Below are positions 1-8,726 of a DNA stretch of 64,000 bases, in pieces (position 1 is the stretch's first letter; every line of letters starts with the position of its first letter). Under the pieces are notes generated by a model that was given only the letters and a program-made list of their open reading frames with translations, searched no databases and was not told where the DNA came from. The translations under genes were made by a program, and so were the position numbers. The DNA is from CAWAHD01 sp963781785 (GTDB lineage Bacteria; Planctomycetota; Planctomycetia; Isosphaerales; Isosphaeraceae), in the NCBI GenBank assembly GCA_963781785.1, contig CAWAHD010000002.1, positions 5,588,047 through 5,652,046 of the forward strand. Direction: 5' to 3'.

Positions 1-395
1 CCCTGAGCTTGTGACGAGTCGATTGCCGCCGTTCCTCCGGCCGCACGTCTTGTCGTTCGGTCGCTGCGCACACGGCCCCTCCGGTCGAATCGCTGATCGT
101 TGTTCCAGCCTCGAAATCCGTGGTGTGGCCGGCGGGAAGTCGCCCGTTGCTCATTGCTCCTGCGAGGCGCGACGTCTATAGATCACAATTTAACTATAAC
201 TCGCGAAGCAATGAAATCCGCTGTCAAAGGCGCCGGAGAACGTCTCAACGAATCGAGGTTGTTGCCACCTGGCGGGCCGGGTTGCTGCTGGGCATCCCCC
301 CGAAAATTGCCGCCCGGGCCGGCCGGCGCCCGAAACGAGAAGTTCGATCGCAGGGACCGTCGGGCTGGAAAGCCTGACCTACGGGGAACCGCCGT
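1..395. other. No gene recognised downstream of map
   Basis: I see no convincing coding region on either strand. In many bacteria infA, rpmJ or rpsM follow map; the short conserved L36 and IF1 sequences are not visible here. There is an AT-richer patch near 180-210. The rest is high GC without a recognisable motif. Confidence 0.5.
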
Positions 396-1292
396 TCAGT
401 CCTCGAGATAGGTCAAAACCCGCGGCCCTTCGGGAGTCATGGCGACCGTGTGCTCGAAGTGGGCGCTCGGGCGGCGGTCCCTGGTCTCGACGGTCCAGCC
501 GTCGCCCAAGGTGCGGACTTCCTTCGTCCCCAAGGCGACCATCGGCTCGATAGCCAGCACCACACCGGGCTCGAGCTTGATGTCGAACTGGCGCAGCGAC
601 TTGCTAACGAAATTGGGGACCTGAGGCTCCTCATGCATGGCCTGACCGATGCCGTGACCGACGAATTTTTCGATCACGTAGAGGCCCTGGCTCTTGACGA
701 ATCGCTCCATCAGGCTGGCGACTTCCAGCCAGGTCGGGCAGCGGCCCATCGCGCGGATGGCCAGCTTGAGGGTCTCGGAGGTGCAGTCGAGGAGCTTTTG
801 AATTTCGGGCCGGACCGCCCCGATGGCCAGGGTCACGGCGGCATCGCCGCACCAACCGTTGACCCGGCAGCCTGTGTCGATCGAGACGATATCGCCTTCC
901 CGAAGGGGACGGCGGTTGGGAATACCGTGCACGACGTGCTCGTTGACGCTGGCACAGATGACCGCCGGGAACGGCGGCTTGCCCGCGACCGTACTGGGAT
1001 AACCCAGGAATAACGGGGTCGCGTCATGCTCGCGAAAAATCGAAGCCACGGCCTCGTTCATCTCGGCCGTGGTGACGCCGGGGACCGCCATCCGGCTGAC
1101 CTGATCGAGGGCCTTGGCGACGACTCGCCCTGCTTCGCGCATCAGCCCGATCTCGCGCGGGCTCTTGAGGGTGATGACCGGGGGGGATTCAACGCGCTTG
1201 CCGCCTGTGGTGGCAGGATTCGGCCGCCGCGCCAGGTTGGCGATGATCGACGGTAACCGGGGCCGGGTTCCGAAGTTTCTGTGGGAAGGCAC
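396..1292 (-). CDS. map: Methionine aminopeptidase, type I
   Basis: Cytoplasmic metallo-enzyme that removes the initiator methionine from new proteins. All five metal ligands of the family are visible: Asp in VSIDTG, Asp in CGDAAVT, His in KFVGHGIGQ, Glu in AIEPM and Glu in HFEHTVAM. The substrate-site His is in NEHVVHGIPN. The called protein is 298 aa against about 255-265 for the family. The extra ~40 N-terminal residues (rich in R and P before VITLKSPREI) may be a real extension or a start called too early; I found no internal ATG or GTG at the expected place. It follows secY after a 160-bp gap with no adk between them, although secY-adk-map is the common order. Confidence 0.95.
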   Translation of the reverse strand: MPSHRNFGTRPRLPSIIANLARRPNPATTGGKRVESPPVITLKSPREIGLMREAGRVVAKALDQVSRMAVPGVTTAEMNEAVASIFREHDATPLFLGYPSTVAGKPPFPAVICASVNEHVVHGIPNRRPLREGDIVSIDTGCRVNGWCGDAAVTLAIGAVRPEIQKLLDCTSETLKLAIRAMGRCPTWLEVASLMERFVKSQGLYVIEKFVGHGIGQAMHEEPQVPNFVSKSLRQFDIKLEPGVVLAIEPMVALGTKEVRTLGDGWTVETRDRRPSAHFEHTVAMTPEGPRVLTYLED

Positions 1293-1453
1293 GTCGTGCG
1301 CTCCTCTACGCCAAGGTGATGCTTCGGGCAGGCGCCGAATCGGTGTTCCCTGATATCATACGCGATGATCCAACTTTTGGCGGCTCCCCGCATCACGGCG
1401 GCCAATTTTGACCCAAACGGCTTGCACGGGATTGGTCCCGGCGCCGGCACGTT

Positions 1454-2835
1454 TCAGCGCCGGTTAACCAGCCCGGTGTAATTCCTCATGACCAGGTGGC
1501 TGTCGATCTTTTGTACCAGGTCAAGGCAGACGCTGATGACGATCAACAGCCCGGTGCCGCCCAGGAACGAGGCAACGGTCCAGTCGACGTCAAGGCTCGT
1601 CTGCACGAGCGAAGGGATGACCGCGACCAGAGCCAGGAATGCCGCGCCGACGTAGGTGATGCGCAGCATCACTTTCTCGAGGTAGTCTGCCGTGCGGCGG
1701 CCCGGCCTGTAACCGGGAATGAAGCTGCCGTAATCCTTGAGGTTCTCGGCCATGTCCTTGGGGTTGAATGTGATGGCCGTCCAGAAATAGCAGAAGAAAT
1801 AGATCAGGACGATGTAACACACTGTGTAAATGTAACTCTGGCGCGTGAAAGCATCGGCCAGGTTCTGGAACATGTGGGCAAACAGCGAGCTGGGCCTCCA
1901 ACTGTCGGTGCGGAGGTTGGTGGTCACCCGCGCCAGGCTGCCGAACACGAACGACGGGAAGATCAGCAGGCTGGACGCAAAGATGATCGGCATCACGCCC
2001 GCCTGGTTGACCTTCAAGGGAAGGAACTGCTTGGTGCCGCCAAAAACGCGTCGGCCGCGCACGTGCTTGGCCGACTGGGTGGGAATCCGCCGCTGGCTCT
2101 CGGTGATCGCAATCACGCCGACCACAACCGTGATGAAAAGCCCAATCAAGAGGAAGATCGTGCTGATGCCGTACTTGCCGGCCGGCGGACTCAGCATCGA
2201 GGTCGAGTTGTACCACAGGCCGTTGGGGCCGGTGATCGCCACCGGCAGCCGCGCCAGGATGCCGGCCATGATCAAGAGGCTGATGCCGTTGCCGATGCCG
2301 TACTCGTCGATCTGCTCGCCGATCCACATCAGAAAGATCGTGCCGGCAGTCATGATACAGACGCACACCAGCCCATGCCAGAAGTCGCGGTACTGGATCA
2401 ACACCACATCCATCTGCGCACTCATCATATATTGAACCCAGAATGAGCTTTGCACGGCGAGAGCGAAACGGTGGCGTACCGCGTATATTCGTTGATTCGT
2501 TTTCGCCCGCTCTCCCCCTCTTTCATCATGGCCTCGAGCGAGGGGACGACGCTGCCCAAAAGCTGGAAGATGATCGATGCCGAGATATAGGGCATGATCC
2601 CCAGCCCGAAGATCGTGCTCATGCCGATCGAGGTGCCGCCGAACATCGCCACGGTGCCGAACAGCTTGCCGGCGGTGTTGCCGGACTGCTTGTCTTCCCA
2701 GCTTCTCAGCTTCTCCTGGTTGACGATCGGCAGGGGGACGTAGAAGCCGATGCGATAGATGGCCAGGAGCAAGGCGGTGAACAGGATCTTGCGCCTCAGC
2801 TCGGGCACCTTGAAGATGGTGATCAGCTTGTCCAC
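1454..2835 (-). CDS. secY: Preprotein translocase subunit SecY (frameshifted)
   Basis: Central channel of the Sec translocon in the inner membrane. The N-terminal part (from VDKLITIFKVPELRRKILFT to NEYTRYATVSL) lies in one frame and the rest (AVQSSFWVQYMM to the end RNYTGLVNRR) in another, joined near 2452-2462. Restoring one base gives about 460 aa, the normal SecY length, with the expected series of membrane segments. I place the start at GTG 2835 because GCGGAGG lies nine bases upstream and the family starts there; a TTG at 2853 is open but lacks support. SecY is essential and this is the only copy seen, so a sequencing or assembly error is the likeliest cause. Confidence 0.93.
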
Positions 2836-3035
2836 GGGCAATGGCCTCCGCAAGACCGGTGGGGTTGCCCGGCTCGCGCCGGGCCGCTGCGCCGTTTCGT
2901 TTTCTCACTCAAATAGGACAAACATCCGGCGGCGATCGCCTCATCTCGGCTCGTTGGACACCGGCCGGGGGCTGGGTTGTCAAAAAGTTGGGCTGGTGCA
3001 AGCCGCACGTTAACCCACGGGTAGCCCTCGACTTT

Positions 3036-3542
3036 TCATCCGCCCGCCGGCGGCTGGCTTTTCGGCCGTCCGGAAACGGCATGGGGCTTGTACGGCACGA
3101 CGACGGTCTTGCCCCCGGCGGCAGTGATCTTGGCGACGGCCGATTCGCTGAACCGGGTGGCATGCACTTCGAGCGGCTTCGACACCGTGCCCGTGGCCAG
3201 GATCTTGATCCCGTCGAACTCCTGTCCCTTGACCAGCCCCTTGGTCCGCAAGGACTGCTCGTCGACGACCGCGCCGGGCTCATACCGCGCCTCGAGCGCT
3301 GCCAGGTTGACGATGGCGTAAGCCTTCTTGAAGGCTCCATTAACGAAACCGCGCTTGGGGATGCGCCGGGCCAGCGGCATCTGGCCCCCCTCGAAGATCG
3401 GGCTCAGCTTGAAACCCTGGCGCGAGGCGTGGCCCTTGTGCCCCTTGCTCGATGTCTTGCCGTGCCCGGAGCCGATCCCGCGGCCGATCCGCTTCCGCTT
3501 CTTGCGGCGGTGAATGCCCTGATGGACGTCGTGTAATTGCAT
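3036..3542 (-). CDS. rplO: 50S ribosomal protein L15
   Basis: Large-subunit protein, 168 aa. Recognised from the basic glycine-rich N-terminus (KRIGRGIGSGHGKTSSKGHKG) and the RQGFKLSPIFEGGQMPLARR block. Its ATG overlaps the rpsE stop codon as TAATG, so the two are translationally coupled. The usual rpmD (L30) between S5 and L15 is missing. The C-terminus carries a K/P-rich tail (SGRPKSQPPAGG) slightly longer than in E. coli. About 200 bp without a gene separate it from secY. Confidence 0.97.
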   Translation of the reverse strand: MQLHDVHQGIHRRKKRKRIGRGIGSGHGKTSSKGHKGHASRQGFKLSPIFEGGQMPLARRIPKRGFVNGAFKKAYAIVNLAALEARYEPGAVVDEQSLRTKGLVKGQEFDGIKILATGTVSKPLEVHATRFSESAVAKITAAGGKTVVVPYKPHAVSGRPKSQPPAGG

Positions 3543-4084
3543 TACAGATTGACTCCTCGCAGCCGGGCGATCTCTTCCTTGGTCCTCAGTCGCAGCAAGG
3601 CATCGATTGCGGCCTTGACCAGGTTGAGCTTGTTGTTGGAACCGAAGCTCTTGGTCAGGATATCCTTGACTCCGGCGGCACCCACCACGGCCCGCACGGC
3701 CCCCCCAGCGATGACGCCGGTCCCAGGGCTGGCTGGCATCAAGAGGACCTTGGCGGCGCCGTACCGCCCGATCACGGCGTGCGGGATCGTGCCTCCTCTG
3801 AGGTTGACCCGCTTCATTTGCTTATGGGCGTCCTTGACGCCTTTCTCCACGGCAGGAGGAACCTCATTGGCCTTGCCGTAGCCCCAACCGACCTGGCCGC
3901 GGCCATTACCGACGACGACCAGGGCGTTGAAGCTGAACCGCCGCCCGCCTTTGACCACCGCCGCGCAGCGACGGATCGAAACCACGCTTTCGTTCCACTC
4001 GCCACGATCGCGGTCCCGATCTCGATCCCGGTCGCGATCCCGATCTCGACCCTCGTTCGCCACGGGCCTGGTCTCCTTTGCCAA
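3542..4084 (-). CDS. rpsE: 30S ribosomal protein S5 with Arg-Asp repeat N-terminus
   Basis: Small-subunit protein at the mRNA entry site, 180 aa. The core (VSIRRCAAVVKGGRRFSFNA, GNGRGQVGWGYGKANEVP, the C-terminal domain with LMPASPGTG) is canonical. Before it, residues 13-27 form a near-perfect run of alternating Arg and Asp encoded by tandem CG-GA hexamers (about 4011-4050). E. coli S5 has no such segment. The repeat is charge-balanced and probably disordered; its length may vary by slippage. Stop codon overlaps the L15 start. Confidence 0.97.
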   Translation of the reverse strand: MAKETRPVANEGRDRDRDRDRDRDRDRGEWNESVVSIRRCAAVVKGGRRFSFNALVVVGNGRGQVGWGYGKANEVPPAVEKGVKDAHKQMKRVNLRGGTIPHAVIGRYGAAKVLLMPASPGTGVIAGGAVRAVVGAAGVKDILTKSFGSNNKLNLVKAAIDALLRLRTKEEIARLRGVNL

Positions 4085-4136
4085 TTATCCGAGCTAATGC
4101 CTACGCCACTTCGATTTTCGGTCACTTGCCTGGTGA

Positions 4137-4514
4137 TCAGAATTTCAACCCTGCGTCTCGGGCAGCCTGTGCCAGCGCCTCGACGCGCCCGTGATACTTG
4201 TAGCTTCGACGGTCGAAGCAAACCTTGTCAATACCGGCCTTTCTGGCACGCTCGGCGACGACCCGGCCCACGTGGGCCGCCGCTGCCTTGTTGCCTCCGT
4301 ACTTGAGCTGTGCGCGGACCTCCGGGTCGAGGGTGCTCGCCGAGATCAAAGTCGTCCCCGACTGGTCGTTGATCATCTGGGCGTAGATGTGCTTCGAGCT
4401 GCGGAAGACCGCGAGCCGGGGACGTTCGGACGTTCCGAACATCCGGTTGCGCACACGCCGCTGGCGCCGCAGACGCCGGGTTTGCACCAGCCGTTGTTGA
4501 TTTGCGATGTTCAC
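4137..4514 (-). CDS. rplR: 50S ribosomal protein L18
   Basis: 5S rRNA-binding protein of the large subunit, 125 aa. The basic N-terminus (RRLRRQRRVRNRMFGTSERP) is followed by the conserved RPRLAVFRSSKHIYAQMIND core, and the C-terminus has the DRRSYKYHGRVEALAQAARDAG block. Usual length and place, between L6 and S5. Confidence 0.97.
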   Translation of the reverse strand: MNIANQQRLVQTRRLRRQRRVRNRMFGTSERPRLAVFRSSKHIYAQMINDQSGTTLISASTLDPEVRAQLKYGGNKAAAAHVGRVVAERARKAGIDKVCFDRRSYKYHGRVEALAQAARDAGLKF

Positions 4515-4577
4515 GGGAATTGTCCTCGAGTCAAAGAATACGACGGCGCGGCCGGCTCGGGCGATTCACACCATGAG

Positions 4578-5129
4578 TCACTTGGCACCGAACGCCTTGC
4601 CTGCCTTGCGGCGGACGAACTCTCCTTCGTAACGGATGCCCTTGCCTTTGTAGGGCTCTGGCGGGCGGACCTTGCGGACGACCGCGGCAAACTGGCCGAC
4701 GGCTTGCTTGTCCGGGCCGCTGATTGTGATGTGGGTGGGATCGGGCACGACCACCGAAACGCCCTGTGGAGCTTCCAGGACAACCTGGTTGGCATAGCCG
4801 ACCTGAAGCGCGACCGTGTTTGCCTTTTTGAGCTGAGCCTGGTAGCCGACCCCGACGATTTCGAGCTTCTTGGTATAGCCGCTTGTCACTCCCTGGACCA
4901 TGTTGGCGACCAGGCTGCGGGTCAGCCCATGGAGCGATCGATTGACCCGCTCGTCGTCATGGCGGGCAACCAGGATCTGCCCGCTCTTCTGGTCGAAGGT
5001 CACGTCGATTTCGGGCCGGTGCGTGTACCGGAGCTTTCCCTTGGGACCTTCGACCTCGATCGTCGACTCCGCGATCGAGACTTTCACGGTCGGGGGCACA
5101 GGCACGGGCTTACGTCCAATCCGCGACAT
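4578..5129 (-). CDS. rplF: 50S ribosomal protein L6
   Basis: Large-subunit protein near the factor-binding site, 183 aa. Begins MSRIGRKPVPVP and contains the two duplicated alpha/beta domains, with the C-terminal signature PPEPYKGKGIRYEGEFVRRK. Length is typical. It lies between S8 and L18 as expected. Confidence 0.97.
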   Translation of the reverse strand: MSRIGRKPVPVPPTVKVSIAESTIEVEGPKGKLRYTHRPEIDVTFDQKSGQILVARHDDERVNRSLHGLTRSLVANMVQGVTSGYTKKLEIVGVGYQAQLKKANTVALQVGYANQVVLEAPQGVSVVVPDPTHITISGPDKQAVGQFAAVVRKVRPPEPYKGKGIRYEGEFVRRKAGKAFGAK

Positions 5130-5236
5130 GGGTCTATCGTCCTTATCGTCGAGTGAATTCGGCTCAAGCGGTTTCCACGCTGCGGGCTGGCTGGCCCGGG
5201 TGATGGCCGGTCCGGGGCCGCGTGCAAGGGGGCCGG

Positions 5237-5632
5237 TCAGTGGATCAAGGCCAGGACCTCGCCGCCGACCTTCTCGGTGCGGGCGCGGCGGTCGCTGATG
5301 ACTCCCCGGGGGGTGCTCAAGATCTGGATCCCCATCCCTCCCAGGACCGGCTTCAGCTCGCGGTAGCCCATGTAGACGCGTCTGCCGGGTTTGCTGACCC
5401 GGTCGATCCGGTTGATCAGCCGCTCACCATTGGGGCCGTATTTCATGTGCAGTCGCAGGGTTTTCGCCGGGACGGTCTCGATTTCCTCGAAGTCCCAGAT
5501 ATAACCCTCGTCTTTCAAGACCTGGGCAATGCCGCGTCTCATCTGGGAAGCGGGCATGTCCAGCAGGGTGCGTTCGATCCGCACGCCATTGCGAATGCGG
5601 GTGAGCATGTCGGCGATCGGGTCGGTCATCAT
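5237..5632 (-). CDS. rpsH: 30S ribosomal protein S8
   Basis: Primary 16S rRNA-binding protein, 131 aa. Starts (M)MTDPIADMLTRIRNG and ends with the family signature GIQILSTPRGVISDRRAR...VGGEVLALIH. Two consecutive ATG codons are present and either could be used. About 200 bp without a gene separate it from S14 upstream. Confidence 0.97.
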   Translation of the reverse strand: MMTDPIADMLTRIRNGVRIERTLLDMPASQMRRGIAQVLKDEGYIWDFEEIETVPAKTLRLHMKYGPNGERLINRIDRVSKPGRRVYMGYRELKPVLGGMGIQILSTPRGVISDRRARTEKVGGEVLALIH

Positions 5633-5831
5633 GGCGAAGGAGCCTTGTTAATCCGTCGCGGGTCACGCAGCGGGTGGATCGCACGGAAGCCCAGAGCGGC
5701 CTCGGAGACGACCCGCTAGGTCGGCGCGTCGGGGGCAGAATTCGTATCGTACCTGTTCAAAGAGCTTGCAACCGCCTGCCGAGGCCAAGGCTCGGAACGG
5801 GCGGCCGCATAGAGCCGGTGCGGCCCGGGCC

Positions 5832-6017
5832 TCACCAGCTCGCTTTCTTGACACCCGGAATCAGGCCGCGGAGCGCCAGGTTCCGGAAGCAGATCCGGCA
5901 GACGCCGAACTTTCGGTAATAGCCGCGGGGACGTCCGCACAAGCGGCAGCGGTTGCGATGTTGAACCGCAAACTTGCGGGGCGTCTCCGACTTGATTTTC
6001 TGGGCCTTCGTGGACAT
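5832..6017 (-). CDS. rpsN: 30S ribosomal protein S14, zinc-binding form
   Basis: 61-aa S14 of the short zinc-containing class (C+ type): two CxxC pairs are seen in RCRLCGRPRGYYRKFGVCRICF. The ATG at 6017 (MSTKAQKIK) gives the standard length; the frame is open further upstream but has no family similarity there. Confidence 0.96.
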   Translation of the reverse strand: MSTKAQKIKSETPRKFAVQHRNRCRLCGRPRGYYRKFGVCRICFRNLALRGLIPGVKKASW

Positions 6018-6051
6018 GGTCAGCTCACCCACACCTCGGTAAAGGGAATCG

Positions 6052-6606
6052 TCAGTTGGCCTTGGCCGGCTGGCGGAACGGCAGTCCAAAATGGCGCAGC
6101 AGCTCGCGGGCCTGGTCGTCATTGTGGGCTGTGGTCACGATCGTGATGTCCATGCCGTGGGCATGCTGCATCTTGTCGGCGTCGATCTCCGGGAAGACGA
6201 CCTGCTCGGCCAGGCCCAGGCTGTAATTGCCGTGGCCGTCGAAGCTGTTGGGGTTGACTCCGCGAAAGTCCCTGATTCGCGGCAAGGCGATCGAGATCAG
6301 CCGATCGAGGAACTCGTACATCCGGCGGCCGCGGAGGGTGACCTTGCAGCCGATATCGTTGCCTTCGCGGAGCCGGAAACCCGACACCGACACCTTGGCC
6401 TTGGTGATCACCGGCTTCTGACCGCTGATCTTGCTCAAGCTGTCGGCAGCGGAGTCAAGCAGGGTCTTGTCCTGGGTGGCGCGGCCCACGCCCATGTTGA
6501 TGACGATCTTGGTCAACTTGGGGATCGCCATCGGGTTGTCGTGATTGAACTTGGCGGCGAGCGCCTTGGCGATCTCGTTCTTGTAAAGTTCCTGCAAGCG
6601 AGCCAT
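6052..6606 (-). CDS. rplE: 50S ribosomal protein L5
   Basis: 5S rRNA-binding protein, 184 aa from ATG 6606 (MARLQELYKNEIAKAL). This start is chosen because a GAGG lies about nine bases upstream and it matches the family N-terminus; ATG 6615 is an alternative. Signatures include KIVINMGVGRA, GQKPVITKAKVSVSGFRLR and RDFRGVNPNSFDGHGNYSLG. Confidence 0.97.
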   Translation of the reverse strand: MARLQELYKNEIAKALAAKFNHDNPMAIPKLTKIVINMGVGRATQDKTLLDSAADSLSKISGQKPVITKAKVSVSGFRLREGNDIGCKVTLRGRRMYEFLDRLISIALPRIRDFRGVNPNSFDGHGNYSLGLAEQVVFPEIDADKMQHAHGMDITIVTTAHNDDQARELLRHFGLPFRQPAKAN

Positions 6607-6626
6607 TCCCGTCATCCTCTGGTTGG

Positions 6627-7025
6627 TCAGGCAGTCCTGGACGCAGACCGAGCCTTGGCGCGGGCCGGCTTCTTCGGGCCCAGGTTGCCCAGGTTGGCGC
6701 CACACGACTTGCAATAGCGCTGCTTCTGGCCGTCGTCGGTGAAACGGTGGCCGATGCGGACGCCGCGGTTGCACTTCGAGCAATAAAGTAAAACGTTGGA
6801 AACGTCGATGGGCATCTCCTTGGAGAGCCGGCCTCCCTGCGGGTTCTTCTGGCTGGGCCGCAGGTGCTTGTACACGCGGTTGACTCCCTCGACGACGACC
6901 TTGTTCTGCGCGGGGAGGACGCGCAGCACCTTGGCGACCTTGCGCTGACCGGGGATTCCCTTGTCGTCGCCGGTGATCACTTCAACCTGGTCGTCTTTAC
7001 GAACGTGCATGATCGGCTCGCTCAC
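6627..7025 (-). CDS. rplX: 50S ribosomal protein L24 with C-terminal zinc-ribbon-like extension
   Basis: Assembly initiator protein, 132 aa. The N-terminal KOW motif (VRKDDQVEVITGDDKGIPG) and the GVNRVYKHLRPSQKNPQGG block are canonical. After SNVLLYC comes a four-Cys arrangement (YCSKCNRG ... RYCKSCGANLG) that looks like a complete zinc ribbon, then a basic tail. Some bacterial L24 proteins keep these cysteines; E. coli does not. The first codons (MSEPI) precede the more usual MHVRKDD start. Confidence 0.96.
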   Translation of the reverse strand: MSEPIMHVRKDDQVEVITGDDKGIPGQRKVAKVLRVLPAQNKVVVEGVNRVYKHLRPSQKNPQGGRLSKEMPIDVSNVLLYCSKCNRGVRIGHRFTDDGQKQRYCKSCGANLGNLGPKKPARAKARSASRTA

Positions 7026-7061
7026 TTTACGGCTAAACGGAAACCTGGGTTGGACGCGGTC

Positions 7062-7442
7062 TCAAACGACTTCGGCTGCCAGGCTGATGATCTTCATGAA
7101 CTGGCGCTCGCGCAGCTCGCGTGCGATCGCCCCGAAGATGCGGGTGCCGCGCGGGTTCTTCTCGGGATCGATCAGGACGACTGCGTTGCGGTCGAACTTG
7201 ACGTAGGACCCGTCGCTGCGCCGGGTCTGGTTCCGGGTGCGCACGATGACGCAGCGGACGACCTCGCCCGCCTTGACGTCGCCGCCGGAGGCGGCCTTCT
7301 TGACGCTGGCGATGATCGTGTCGCCCAGGCCGGCAGCGCGCCTTTTGTACCGTGATGCGCTGCCCCCGAGGACCTTGATGCACATCACTTCCTTGGCCCC
7401 CGTGTTGTCGGCCACGTCGAGCCGCGTTTGCATCTGGATCAT
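7062..7442 (-). CDS. rplN: 50S ribosomal protein L14
   Basis: Intersubunit-bridge protein, 126 aa. Begins MIQMQTRLDVADNTGAKEVM and ends with FGAIARELRERQFMKIISLA, followed by a short AEVV tail. Contains the KAGEVVRCVIVRTRN signature. A 138-bp spacer separates it from rpsQ. Confidence 0.98.
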   Translation of the reverse strand: MIQMQTRLDVADNTGAKEVMCIKVLGGSASRYKRRAAGLGDTIIASVKKAASGGDVKAGEVVRCVIVRTRNQTRRSDGSYVKFDRNAVVLIDPEKNPRGTRIFGAIARELRERQFMKIISLAAEVV

Positions 7443-7580
7443 GGGAGGAACTGTCTCGCTCTGCGATGGGCCCCGGGAGTATTTCCCCGCGGCCGTGGTG
7501 AGTTTGGTTCGAGGTTATCTTGCGGTCATCGATCGCGCCCGAACAAACCTGCCGTGGCGGTCCGCTCCGGGCTTTTTGGC

Positions 7581-7913
7581 TCAGGGCTGCCCCCGCGGTG
7601 CCTCGTCCTCGCCGGCCAGGGCCTGCTGGGCCCCGTGGCGGACGATCCGGATGATCCGCCACCGCTTGAGCTTGGAGAGGGGCCGGGTCTCCATGATCTC
7701 GACATGGTCTCCCAGGTGCGACGAGTTGGCCTCGTCGTGGGCATAGCAGACAGTCCGCCGCTTGAGGAGCTTGCCGTACTTGGGATGAGGGACGAGCCGC
7801 TCGAGCATGACCCGGCGGGTCTTGGTCATCTTGTCGGAGGTGATGACCCCGATTTCCGTCTTGCGGCGGCGGCGCGCCGGCTTCTGTACGGGGGTTTCAC
7901 TGGCTGGTGTCAT
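7581..7913 (-). CDS. rpsQ: 30S ribosomal protein S17
   Basis: Primary 16S rRNA-binding OB-fold protein. Core motifs: IGVITSDKMTKTRRVMLERLVPHPKYGK and HDEANSSHLGDHVEIMETRPLSKLKRW. At 110 aa it is longer than the ~85-aa E. coli protein because of a basic N-terminal leader (residues 1-18) and a charged C-terminal tail (GAQQALAGEDEAPRGQP). Confidence 0.96.
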   Translation of the reverse strand: MTPASETPVQKPARRRRKTEIGVITSDKMTKTRRVMLERLVPHPKYGKLLKRRTVCYAHDEANSSHLGDHVEIMETRPLSKLKRWRIIRIVRHGAQQALAGEDEAPRGQP

Positions 7914-8040
7914 CGGGCATTTCTCGCGGTCGCGTTATCGATCCGGGATCGTTCACGGGCACGTCGCTTGGGTTCCGGGAACCCCCCCAGGGAGGCCGTA
8001 CCTCCAAGAGGGGCCGGCAGCAAGCCGGCTTGTGGTCCGG

Positions 8041-8065
8041 TCGAGTCGAGTCGAGTCGAGTCGAG
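8041..8065. repeat. TCGAG pentamer repeated five times
   Basis: Five perfect tandem copies of TCGAG lie directly against the rpmC stop codon (TCA at 8066 on this strand), in the rpmC-rpsQ spacer. On the transcript this gives a CUCGA run just after the L29 stop. No hairpin is obvious. It looks like a slippage-prone microsatellite. Confidence 0.95.
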
Positions 8066-8290
8066 TCACTTGGGTGCGGCTCCAACCGCCAGGCCGCGCT
8101 CGATCTCGCGGAGCCGCAAGATGGTCTTGATGCGGGCGACCTCGCGCTTGGCCTTGATGATCTCGCTGGGTGCTTCGAGCCGCTCGGTCTCGCTCTGGAG
8201 GCGCAGCCGGAACAGATTGTGCTGGACCTCCTTGAGGAGCAGATCGAGCTGCTCGTCGGTCTGGTCGCGGAGTTCGGCTGGCTTGGACAT
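8066..8290 (-). CDS. rpmC: 50S ribosomal protein L29
   Basis: 74-aa two-helix protein at the exit tunnel. Starts MSKPAELRDQTDEQLDLLLKE and contains LFRLRLQSETERLEAPSEI and KREVARIKTILRLREIE, the L29 pattern. A 19-bp gap follows the rplP stop. Confidence 0.95.
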   Translation of the reverse strand: MSKPAELRDQTDEQLDLLLKEVQHNLFRLRLQSETERLEAPSEIIKAKREVARIKTILRLREIERGLAVGAAPK

Positions 8291-8309
8291 AGCTGAAGCG
8301 GCTCCTCAC

Positions 8310-8726
8310 TTAAACGGGGCGGCGGGTGACGAACCGGCAAGTCACCGGCATCTTCTGCGCCACCCGGGCCAAGACTTCGCGAGCGGCCTCTTCGCTCAGG
8401 CCGCTGATCTCGTAGAGGATGGTACCGGGCTTGACGACCGCGGCCCAGAATTCGACTTCTCCCTTACCCTTGCCCATGCGAGTTTCCGCGGGGATGGCGG
8501 TCACGCTCTTATGGGGGAAGATCCGGATGTAAAGCTTGCCGCCGCCCTTGACCGCGTGGCTGGCCACAACGCGGCCGGACTCGATGGTCTGGGCGCTGAT
8601 CCGGCCCGGCTCGAGGGTCTGCAAGCCGTACTCGCCGAACGAGACATAGTTGCCGCGCGTCGCGTTACCTTTTACGCGGCCTTTTTGGCTTTTTCGATAC
8701 TTGACCCGCTTGGGCATCAGGGCCAT
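8310..8726 (-). CDS. rplP: 50S ribosomal protein L16
   Basis: Large-subunit protein near the A-site tRNA, 138 aa. Core: MPKRVKYRKSQKGRVKGNAT and RIFPHKSVTAIPAETRMGKGKG. ATG 8726 has GGAGG seven bases upstream; ATG 8717 is the more usual family start. Either way the start lies inside the 3' end of rpsC, an overlap of 53-62 bp. Confidence 0.97.
   Translation of the reverse strand: MALMPKRVKYRKSQKGRVKGNATRGNYVSFGEYGLQTLEPGRISAQTIESGRVVASHAVKGGGKLYIRIFPHKSVTAIPAETRMGKGKGEVEFWAAVVKPGTILYEISGLSEEAAREVLARVAQKMPVTCRFVTRRPV

Noticed and set aside
2440..2470. Programmed ribosomal frameshift in secY
   Set aside because: No slippery heptamer, stop-adjacent shift codon or stimulatory structure is apparent, and SecY is not known to use recoding.
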